Source: Drosophila pseudoobscura
Lineage: Eukaryota; Arthropoda; Insecta; Diptera; Drosophilidae
Direction: 5' to 3'
DNA: 64,000 bases
NCBI RefSeq assembly: GCF_009870125.1
Contig: NC_046679.1
Location: forward strand, 30,814,001 to 30,878,000
Position 1 is the stretch's first letter; each line of letters begins with the position of its first letter. The notes beneath the pieces are model-generated. The model was not told the DNA's origin and made no database searches. It was given only the letters and a program-made list of their open reading frames with translations. The translations under genes and the position numbers were made by a program. This document shows positions 47,101 to 56,600 of this stretch, in pieces.

Positions 47101-49856
47101 CACTCTTGGGGGATAGGGCATCAAAACAGAGTTAAGGATCTCTAAAGTAGAGTACTGGGAATTTAGTATAGAAAAAGTAAAGTTTTAGCTATTTTTTCAA
47201 TAACAGATTGGAACTTTCTACATGTTCAGCATATAATCTTTAATCTCATAATATTAAAAGAATGAGAAAAATGCTTCATTAAAGCATTTTTTATTGGAAT
47301 ACAACAAAGCAAATAAAGCCAACAAAGTTCCATCAATGAAACATAAATGTGCCCATAGATCCCATATATAACACCAAAAATCCCTGGGAACCTTGTCTAA
47401 CCGATCATTTCTCTTCCTTTAGTCCTCTTTTCTGGCGTACTCCTGCGTATACAGGCCCAAGAGGACGACGACGAACAGCCTCTGCATCTGACAAACGACG
47501 GTAAGTCCGAGCGACCTGAGATTTGTTGTCACGGACATTCATAACTTTAACCCTTAAGGCAGCGTCTTTCTTTCAGCCCCAACTCCATGACAAGCGACTG
47601 GGCCGCCAGCTGCGCGAGGATCTCGGCCAGAGCATAAGCTCCGCGAGCAGTGCCAGCAGCAGTCAATCCACGTCCACGTACGAGGACGATGACGAGGATG
47701 AGGATGATGTGGAGGGCTCCAGCGAGTACTACGACAGCGATGAGGAGCAGGGGGGAGGGAGCAGCGACAGCAGCAACGACTCGCTGCCACGATTGCTCTC
47801 TCAGTCGACATTCAATCGGATATCGGAGACCCTGGGGGCCATCAATCATGTGGGACACATGCTGGTGGACATGACACGAGGAGGACAAGATGCGGCCAAG
47901 ACAGAGAGTGAAATCAGTGACGATAAGAGCAGCACTTCCACCACAGAAGCGACACCTACTCCGAGTCCCAGTAGTGGAAGCACCACCGCGACATCCTCTC
48001 CTCTGGGGAGATCAGATCCCCTGCCTGGAGTCTCTGGAAAGCTGTTGGACAGCCCCATCACACTGTCGGCCAACAGCTTGCTGCCAGCGGGAAAGCCAGC
48101 GAATCTGAGTGCCATTCAGCAGGTGGCCACAAAGCGGATCGGCGTGGAGTCCTCTCCCATGTTCGTGGAGAACAAGGAGCTCAAGCAGAAGAAGAAAAAG
48201 AAGAAGAACAAGAACAAACAGAAGCTGAAACAGAAACCCAATGCGGATCCCAGCCAGATCCAGGGCACTCAGCAGGTCCAGCAAAAGATCAAGATCCCAA
48301 CGACCCCAAGGACCACCACCAGCAGCAGCACAATCACCAGCACCACGAGGATCACGCCTGTGACCCTACGACCTCTCGATCAACTGGCTTTGGCCAGCAG
48401 CGACGAGGAGTCTGGCACGGGCAAGGATGTGGAGAACTACTGCAAGACGCCAAGTGGCCGGGCGGGACGCTGCGAGGATCTCAGCAGCTGTCCAGCACTG
48501 CTCCTGAATCTGAGCAGCCTGCGGGAGTCCCTGTGCTTCAAGAGCCTCTTTGTGCCGGGAGTGTGCTGTCCTCTGTCTTCGGTTAGCACTTCGGAGAGCT
48601 CTGCCCTGCAGAGCACCACTCAAAGGCCTCTCAAATTGACTGCAAAACCCACTACCAGCACCACCACAAAACGCACCACTGTGCGGCCTGCGACAGCCAG
48701 ACCCTCGACGAGGCCCACCTCTGGTCTGGTGCTCATTCCCCAGAAGAAGCCACCGACAACCACCACGACCACAACCACAGAAGTGCCCCTGGAACCCGAG
48801 GGCCTGGATGAGATTGGCAACAACATTGTGGATCCGGATGAGTGCGGACAGCAGGAGTACTCCACGGGTCGCATCGTGGGCGGCGTGGAGGCCCCCAATG
48901 GACAGTGGCCCTGGATGGCGGCCATCTTCCTGCACGGCCCCAAGCGCACGGAGTTCTGGTGTGGTGGCTCTTTGATTGGCACAAAGTATATCCTGACAGC
49001 AGCCCATTGCACGCGGGATTCCAGGCAGAAACCGTAGGTTTTCTGGAGGAGATTTTCTATAGATTTATTGCTGATCCAAGGATCTGTTCTTTCCAGCTTT
49101 GCTGCTCGACAGTTTACAGTGCGTTTGGGCGACATCGATCTCTCCACAGATGCCGAGCCCTCGGATCCGGTGACATTTGCCGTCAAGGAAGTTCGGACAC
49201 ATGAACGGTAGGTCGCAGATCCTTTCGAGGAGCTATAGATGGCAGATATATCTGGTATTTTTGTATAGGTTCTCTCGCATTGGTTTCTATAATGACATTG
49301 CCATCCTGGTGCTGGACAAACCCGTGAGGAAATCGAAATATGTGATACCCGTCTGCCTGCCCAAAGGCATTCGAATGCCACCGAAGGAGCGCCTGCCCGG
49401 ACGCAGGGCCACTGTGGTGGGCTGGGGCACCACCTACTACGGGGGCAAGGAGTCCACCAGCCAGCGGCAGGCAGAGCTGCCCATCTGGCGGAACGAGGAC
49501 TGCGATCGCAGCTATTTCCAGCCGATCAATGAGAATTTCCTTTGTGCCGGCTACTCCGATGGCGGGGTGGATGCGTGTCAGGTGAGGATTGCCTCTGGAA
49601 AGATATCTTCTAGCAGGAATATGACCTTTTTCCCTTAGGGCGACTCTGGTGGTCCTCTGATGATGCGCTACGACTCCCATTGGGTGCAGCTGGGGGTGGT
49701 ATCCTTTGGCAACAAGTGCGGAGAGCCTGGTTATCCTGGTGGGTGTTCTTATAATCTTTTTGGGCGTATCTTTTCTAATCATTCTGTCCCTCTCCAGGTG
49801 TCTACACGCGTGTCACTGAGTACCTGGAATGGATACGAGATCACACGCGTGACTGA
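44169..49856 (+). CDS. Secreted clip-domain trypsin-like serine protease, 725 aa
   Basis: An arthropod CLIP protease zymogen of the kind used in extracellular cascades (melanisation, Toll, coagulation-like or developmental processing). Seven exons in phase: 44169-44214, 47423-47500, 47563-49033, 49097-49207, 49269-49581, 49639-49738 and 49798-49856. The signal peptide (NAFLLLCFG then [13 protein letters not shown]) is split by a 3.2-kb intron. A long Ser/Thr/acidic linker with a lysine block ([17 protein letters not shown], about residue 250) precedes the clip domain at residues about 335-376 (six Cys ending GVCCP). A Thr-rich linker follows. Activation is predicted at Arg478-Ile479 (STGR/IVGG). 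The triad is visible as AAHC, NDIAIL and GDSGGP, and DACQGDSGG supplies the Asp of trypsin specificity. The CLIPD group fits best; fly CG7432 is a candidate, unconfirmed. AATAAA is at 50041-50046. Confidence 0.92.
44215..47422 (+). other. Large first intron of the clip-domain protease
   Basis: A 3.2-kb intron interrupting the signal-peptide codons. It holds a CRE palindrome (44497-44504), a GA-rich stretch (about 44529-44565), and a decayed DINE-1 fragment (about 45530-45670). No exon of another gene is seen. Its size, compared with introns of 57-64 bp elsewhere in the gene, suggests regulatory content. Confidence 0.65.
45530..45675 (+). mobile_element. Degenerate DINE-1/mini-me fragment
   Basis: It matches about 150 bp of the 29.4-30.5 kb element in the same orientation: TTTAGCTCTTATAG, CTGAGCACTAG, TCGACTCGGCTAT, and a GGAAAAGATTCCTTCT block, ending near a broken CCAATACTC..CGTATAAT terminus. 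Many substitutions show it is much older than the two full copies. Confidence 0.75.
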
Positions 49857-50101
49857 TCATCGGACCGTTTCCTGGGGGGATGATCCGCTTAGCCTTAAAC
49901 CTTAGTCTAGGTTTAGTTACTCACTAGTCTCTGTCTTACTATGTACTCTTAATGCTCCACTGAATACCCCGACTCTTCCCCTTATTTATTAATACTTTTT
50001 TCCTTTGTTAACTTAATTATTTAATATTTAAACATTTATGAATAAAGTGTGTCCCAGAAAATTAGTCATAGATAAACCGATTTAATGCAGTCTCTGAATG
50101 C

Positions 50102-50109
50102 TATAAAAA
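50102..50109 (+). promoter_or_regulatory. TATA box of the first cysteine-rich peptide gene
   Basis: TATAAAAA lies 49 bp upstream of the start codon at 50151, leaving room for a start site near 50132 and a 5'UTR of about 20 nt. TATA promoters with short leaders are common for abundantly expressed small secreted proteins of flies. Confidence 0.55.
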
Positions 50110-50150
50110 TGTCACTCTTAGTTCGATTTCCATTCATTTGTGGTTCAGTC

Positions 50151-50407
50151 ATGCAACTCTGGTACTTTCTTTTCGCTTTCGCACTTTCTTTTGGCTTGAT
50201 TCCCGGCCAACAAGTGGGTGAGTTATATCCTCAAATATCCTGTAATTTATGTGTATATTTATTCTCTTTCTCCTAGTGATCAAAGACGAGTGCACTGCCA
50301 AATGCCAGCCGGAAAGATGTGAATTCATATACCAGAGTCCTGGGGATTGTCCCATAGGATTCTGCTGTCGTCCTCAGTCTGATGAAAATATTGATGAATC
50401 AATTTGA
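50151..50407 (+). CDS. Small secreted cysteine-rich peptide 1, 65 aa
   Basis: Two exons (50151-50217 and 50277-50407) with a phase-1 intron of 59 bp. A signal peptide (MQLWYFLFAFALSFGLIPG, cleaved near GQQ) precedes a mature peptide of about 44 residues. Its six cysteines are spaced C-x3-C-x4-C-x9-C-x4-CC (DECTAKCQPERCEFIYQSPG, then DCPIGFCC), and it ends in an acidic tail. Six cysteines suggest three disulphides and an extracellular role. An AATAAA overlaps the stop codon (50407-50412). It is paralogous to the next gene. I do not recognise the family; a seminal-fluid, venom-like, antimicrobial or protease-regulator role would be a guess. It begins 295 bp after the end of a clip-protease coding region. 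Confidence 0.8.
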
Positions 50408-50578
50408 ATAAATAGGAAACACTATTCCCATTCCAATATCCCGTTTTTTGAATACCGTTCCACTTTATCAATCGGTCATCCTTAAAGGCCTTTAATCAGG
50501 CCTAACAAATCGCTAAGGAAAGACCTTCAACAGACCCAAACTTTGGCCTTTAGTTGCGTTCTTTCTGGCGAACACATC

Positions 50579-50831
50579 ATGAAGCTGCTTTGTTTGGTCT
50601 GTCTTTTGGGGGTCTTTTGGGTGGCAGAAATCAAGTGTCAAATCAAGTGTAAGACTGGCCACTCACCGAAGATCCCATCTACCAAAGTATCTTTATCTTT
50701 TAGATGTCGTCAAGTTTGAGGAAACGTGCGATGGATTTTGCTTGAAGGAACCCTGCTATGAGCTATTCGCGGTGAATGGCACCTGTCCAGGGGAACTGCA
50801 TTGCTGCAAGATGCACTTAATGGGTAAATGA
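50579..50831 (+). CDS. Small secreted cysteine-rich peptide 2, 65 aa
   Basis: Two exons (50579-50648 and 50704-50831) with a phase-1 intron of 55 bp, after the donor GTAAGA. The signal peptide is MKLLCLVCLLGVFWVAEIKC, cut before QIKY. The mature peptide has C-x3-C-x4-C-x9-C-x5-CC (ETCDGFCLKEPCYELFAVNG, then TCPGELHCC) and a potential N-glycosylation site (NGT). Length, exon structure, intron phase and cysteine spacing match the preceding gene, so the two are an old tandem pair despite little identity outside the cysteines. No TATA box is evident, so the two may be expressed differently. Family and function are unknown. Confidence 0.78.
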
Positions 50832-52261
50832 TTCATCACAGATCCCCTACTGTGTATATTTGTATAAATATCATTCCCCAATTATCTCATTGCTACTCGT
50901 CTTTTCTTTATCAATGGGGGAAGTGTGGGAAATGATGATAAGTTTCATTCATTCAGTCGAGAGTATTAGGTTTTCTTTATCAACAAATGGTGGGGGGAAT
51001 ATATATTTTCGTAAACAAAAACGTGAGTCTGTTTAATTGCATAAGCTTGTTCTCCCTCTCTCTGTTGTTGCCGGCTCTCTCTATCTCCCATTTCGTGCTC
51101 TCTTTTGGCGCACTCTCTGCGCAGCTTTCACAGCTGACGGGACGCGTTTTTGTCGCCCTCTCTGTAAGCCGGTTTCTGCGCGTGTTTCTTAGTGCAATAT
51201 TACACATAAATCACCAATAAACGACTACCGCAAGTGGCCCTAATTATCAATAATTGTAGCACAAACTACAAGTGATTTACAACAGTTCTAAATCATCAAA
51301 AATATTCGTATTACCACGGCGATAAGAGGCCGAAATTTCGCGTGTGCCTGTGCGTTTTGTGGAGAAAGCTTTCCTGTATTTTGTTTATACGAAGCTTTCG
51401 TTTGGCAAAGAAAAAGCGTGGTAGGTACGGCACGGTACACTCATGAGAGCGAAAGCTCAAGAGAAGAGAGTGACTCACGGAGCAGAGCGAGGGGGTCATA
51501 AGGGTCATGGTAACATAGAACTTGTTTCACAACAAACGGGGAATTTTTCCGTTCGCTTAAGCATAAGCATTCATTTCATATTTTAAGTTGATTTCATAAT
51601 TTGTAGCGTTTTCCCCGCGATTGCTGTGCGACTTGCAAGTGATTTTTAAGCTTAGCGTTTCTGGGGCGACTTTCACGTTTTAAAATCGATTTCCAATTGC
51701 ACGACTTCGATAATAATGTGAATGTTAACATCGGCAACTACATGTAAAGTAAAACGAATAACATAACTTTTCGGTTATGTTAAATTTGCAGAAAAGCTTT
51801 GCGTATCTGTTAAGTTCTGCCTGCGATTTTATGGCAGCATGCGTTTTTCCCGCGATTTACTAGCGATTTTCAAATGCCTTCTTAAAAACGGGCAAAAAAC
51901 CACAGGGGGTGTACTTTTTTATGTTAGAGAATGTTTCACTAATGCATTATAATTATATAATTTTTAATTGGAGGAAGAAAAAAAAGATTACACTGGCGTT
52001 GCTGCCAGTTCTAGAAAAGGCATATAATGCCAAGAAAACTATGATGAGTAATAAAATATATATACATACCGATATAATTTCCGTTGTGCAATCAAAGAAG
52101 GGCTATCTCTTTCGGAAAGGGAAATACTTACAAGGTCAGATCTATAAAAACTGGAAAAACAGAGAGATTTAAGGAGTTTAAATAATGTTGGTGTAGTATT
52201 TTCGTTGGTATAATAAATTTCACAAAAAAATGAAATGAAAAACGGGGAAAAAATAAAGATC
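50832..52261. other. Intergenic; possible promoter at about 51.0-51.25 kb
   Basis: No coding exon is seen. A CT-rich stretch (51050-51170) with GAGAG sites on the other strand and a CAGCTGACGGGACGCG segment looks like a GAGA-type promoter, perhaps the start of a gene extending rightwards beyond the window. The rest is AT-rich with scattered GCGATTT and CGCGATT words at 51.6-51.9 kb. Confidence 0.4.
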
Positions 52262-52334
52262 TGTTCCCGCCCGGGTTCGAACCGGGGACCTTGTGCGTGT
52301 GAAGCACACGTGATAACCGCTACACTACGGAAAC
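52262..52334 (-). tRNA. tRNA-Val-CAC: tRNA-Val(CAC), copy 1
   Basis: On the minus strand the 73-nt sequence folds as a tRNA: acceptor GTTTCCG pairs with CGGGAAC (one G-T wobble), discriminator A, D-arm GTGTAGCGGTTATCAC, anticodon stem TGTGC/GCACA with loop TTCACAC (anticodon CAC), and T-arm CCCGGTTCGAACCCGGG. Box A and box B of the internal Pol III promoter are intact. There is no intron. A T6 terminator follows on the minus strand at about 52245-52250. Confidence 0.97.
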
Positions 52335-52633
52335 TCTTGGATCTCGATCGGCTTAAGACTTTTGAAGAGCAAGCCCATAAGAGATTTCCCTTAAGATCCC
52401 AAGAAATCAAACTGTGAGCCAAATTTGAATATTATCTTTAAATGTGGAACCTCTTGAATATTTTCAATAAATTGCTACACCATAAATTGTAACCCCTAAA
52501 AACAATATTTCCACAAATTTCTATCAAAAAATGTCACTCAGGGAAAAGAAAAATTCTTTCAAACAAAAAATTTCTTCAACAAAAAAGAGAACAAAAATCT
52601 TGTTTGAGAAAGCAGCAAAAAGAATTTTAGACT

Positions 52634-52706
52634 TGTTCCCGCCCGGGTTCGAACCGGGGACCTTGTGCGTGTGAAGCACACGTGATAACCGCTACACTAC
52701 GGAAAC
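52634..52706 (-). tRNA. tRNA-Val-CAC: tRNA-Val(CAC), copy 2
   Basis: Identical over all 73 nt to the gene at 52262-52334 and in the same orientation, 299 bp away. The flanks are not alike, so identity is confined to the tRNA itself, as expected when concerted evolution or selection acts on the gene only. A T5 terminator lies at about 52617-52621 on the minus strand. Confidence 0.97.
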
Positions 52707-54948
52707 AACTGAAGTTCCGTCGATGCAATACTGTCCATAGGCCCCGCTCGGAGCCCGATCGGGTGGGGTTAGGCTGCCATCCACCATCGCACACGAGTAC
52801 TCGTACTCGCACTCGTACCCGTACTATTATTTGCTGAAATCCGTTTGAAATCCATTTCTTCGACTTGTCATTCCACTCTTAATTAGCCCCCCTTTTGTGT
52901 TGGAGACGGAGACCGAGACCCACAGGCAGACAATTGGCTGGGCAGAGCCCCAAGGCGGCGTAGGAGGTGGAGTCGATGAGAAAGGAAAGGCATTCAAGGC
53001 ATGCCTGAAACATGCTGACCAGATTATCAGACCAGAGCCAGGCCAGGAGATGGGAAATGGGATGGAGATGGAGATGGCAGATAGAGAGGGTGGTGTTTCC
53101 TTCACCTTTAAATAAATTCGAGCACGCTGATCCTTGATTAAAATTCCTATTGTCCGGGGACCCCAGAGAGACCTGCCTGACCGGCTCCTGATTTTGTTCT
53201 TTCGTTTCCCTTTTTTGTTCTGGAACGTAATTAATATGCAGGCCAGAGAACGGTCTCTAACTGCTCTGGCACTCGTTATAATTACGCATTTAAATTGGCA
53301 CAAAGGTTGGCCAGAGAACCAGAGACTGGGATATATCCAAAGGAGTCTCCACCATCATCTTCAAGCTCTATGGACGAGGATGCTTCTGCCTCTCTCGAGT
53401 GGTTCCATGGGATGTGTGTGTGTGTGTGTGTATGTGTGTGGCCCCACATAAATTTGGGTCAATGGGAAAAACGTCAGAATTGAGTAATTACAACATAATT
53501 TTCAATTTTGCAGTTTACGTTGTAAATTAATTTGCGGTCGACATTCCCTTCAGCTCCCCCACCTCCTCCTGCAGCTCTCTGGCTCTGGTTCTGGCTCTGG
53601 CTCTGGCGATTTGCTTAGGCTGAATCGTGACTGGTTTTTGGGGTGGGGCCGCTCGGTCTTTCGTTGGGGAATTGATGGGGTTCGTTGGCGGGCTGTGGTG
53701 TGGTGTGGCGTGGGGTCTGCTCTGGTCTGTTGGGGATTGCACAACAATTATAACAACAATTACGGGGACGGACATGGGATTTGCTGTATACACGTATTGT
53801 GTGCTGTGTGCTTCACGGTTGGGGGTCTCTCTCTCTCTCGGTCTCTCTCAATCTGTCGCCGTTTGTTGTGCATAATTAATTTGCAGTTATTCCACTGGAT
53901 CGCCTCTTATTACCCTATATCGTACCCCGCGACAGAGAGGCGGTTCGGGTCAAAGGTCAGCTAATTGTTGGCCAATAGCCAAAAACTATTTCCAGTTTAA
54001 AATATAGCCCATAGAACACAATTAACTGAATTGATTTCACATGTGTGGGGGGAAAACAGTTGATTTGCGTATTTTAAATATTCGTGTTGTAATACCCTAA
54101 TTATTGTTTATTTCTACCGATTTATAGTATATTTATTGCTGAATATGATATAAATCATAAAATAATATTTTTTATACATATTCTACTCTTAGGCCATGAA
54201 AAAGTCTTTGTTTTAAACACTTTTCATATGAAGTGTAAGAAAATACTGAAATTTTCAAGGGTATTGGGTATTTTTATGCATAAAAAGGGTATTTTTCCGC
54301 CCATTTAGATCCTAAAACGATCTTCAGCTTCCTATAAAACGCTTTCAAAGGGTATCCAAAATGTTGATTGGCCTCAAAAAACTGTTGACAATTTCACAGT
54401 TGAATGGATTTTAATTGAAAGAACTAAAAGACAAGCTAGTGTCAATGACACTGCGTGGGTGGGGGGGTCGAGAGAGGGTGCGAGTAGGGTCTTTGGGGGA
54501 TGGGGTAAGGGCAGGGAAAAGGCAGTTCCCAGCAGCTGTGACAAGATTCCCGGAATCATGTGGGTTGCTTGCTTATGCAAGGGCCTGGGGGCCTGGGGGG
54601 ACTGAGGGGTCGATGGTGGCCGATGGTTGGTGGCGTTGCAATAAAAAATTGACCCGAAAATGTGTAACAAATGTTGTGACATATTTTCGCAACGTTTGCT
54701 CTCCGCCCCCCTCCCTGCTCGTCGTGCAAACAATTTCGAACCCGCTGCCAATGATCCTGAAAAGCGCCCAGCGCAAAAGAGTCTGAAAGGATGCTCAGAA
54801 TGGGTTTTCCAAAAAAGGGAGTTTTCCGGCGCGGGGAACGGTGGTACTGGGGCGACAATGGGGTTTCGGGCAACATTTGTTTTCGGCTACATATAACAGA
54901 GGAAAACTGTGCAAAAATGAATATGAAAAGCGAAAAGAGTGGTTGGGC

Positions 54949-54981
<33 letters not shown>

Positions 54982-56149
54982 GGTGTGGAAAATCTGTAAC
55001 TGTAACTGCAACATGGCATGAACTTAATCTGCTGCCGATTGTTTTTCCTACGCTTTTCTCTGGCTAAAAAGAGGGGCACGTGAAGGGGGGGCAGGGAGCG
55101 GATGTTGTTGCTCAATTTGTACCCTACTTCCAAAGGGGTGGGAGGGGGGTTAGCTACTTTGAAAGCAATCCAAGTACGGCGCATTTTCCAATATTGCGGC
55201 AACAATTTTCATGGATTTTTCGCCTTCTTTTGTTTCTTTCTCTGTTTTTCTCATGAATTGTTTGTATTTGGAAACTCTTGGTATTCGTAATAATGAAACC
55301 AACAACCAGATTCGCAGCAGATTTGGGTATTCGGGACAGGGCGGCGGGGGGTGTTCATTTAATTGAAAAACAAGGCGTGGCATCAGCGGCGGCACTTAAA
55401 GCACAAATTGAGAACAGATGGAGAGCCAGTGAGCTGGGGGAGGGGGTGGGGGGAAGAGAAAAAACTTACAATAATTGCCCGCACAACAGTTTGAAAAAGC
55501 CCCAACCCCAATCCGCTACCCCGCCCCCTAATGTACTCTGGACTGGCGACTGCGGGTCTGCTCGGAGTCGACTCTTCGGTTAACTCTCATCTCAGATGAT
55601 TACCATCCAGCATCCAGCATCCAGCATCCAGCATCGTATCGTCCAAGCGGCAGATAAAGTTTTGCGGAACCACTTAATGGGTTATTTATAGAGTTTTCCA
55701 CCCACCCTCCATCCGCCAGGCACCGAACTCCGAAAAAGTCTCTGAGTGCCGAAAACTAATTAAATTATACAATCAGAAATTTTTGCGTAAACAATGCAGT
55801 AAATAATATGTTTTTTGTGTACTACCGGACGGTACTGGACGGTACTGTGGGGGGAAGGGGGCAAGAATTTAACCAGAAGTTTAATTTACTTTCAAAATAT
55901 GAAGTACGAAAACATACTTGCAGAAGGGAGAAAGTTTTCTCTCCGCCTCTCGGAGGCTTAGGTTTTTTTCAGCCCCGAACTTTTTGAGTTAATATTTGTT
56001 TAAAACAAATATGGAAGAGGTATCTTCCTTAAAGAGAGAGAGAGAAGGTAATATACGAAGGAGAAAGAATTCGTAAACCCCAATTGAACCCCCAATAACG
56101 ATCAAAAAACTTTATCGTATAACACTTAGTGGTCTTAGGACCTCTCCTG

Positions 56150-56600
56150 CACAAAAAAAAATAAATAAAAATTTCAGAAAATTTGCAAAAATACCAGAAA
56201 ATACCAAAAAACCACACAATACAAAAATATATACAAAATAATACAAAATATCGAAAAATAACAACCATACAAAAAACCAATGATAAAACAAAATACAAAA
56301 CATATACAAAATACCAAAAACTACTGATTATACTGCTAATATAAAACAATACAGAAAAAATCCAACAATAAAAATTCCAATAATAAGACAAACCAATAAA
56401 TATATACAAAATACTGAAAAAATACCAACAACTACCAAAAATTGCTGAATATACAAAAATAAAACAATGCAAAAATACAAAAATAAAATAAATTTAAAAA
56501 TATGAACAAAATACTAAAAAAAATACCAGAAACTACAAAAAATGAAAAAATATCGAAAAATACCAACAATACCAAGAAATACCAATGTTAAATAAAAATA
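56150..56600 (+). repeat. Degenerate ATACCAAAA/ATACAAAAT repeat block
   Basis: About 450 bp composed almost wholly of variants of AATACCAAAAA, ATACAAAATA and AACAATA with no thymidine runs on this strand. The strand asymmetry (A/C versus T/G) is extreme. It has satellite-like character but no fixed period that I can define. Confidence 0.65.
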
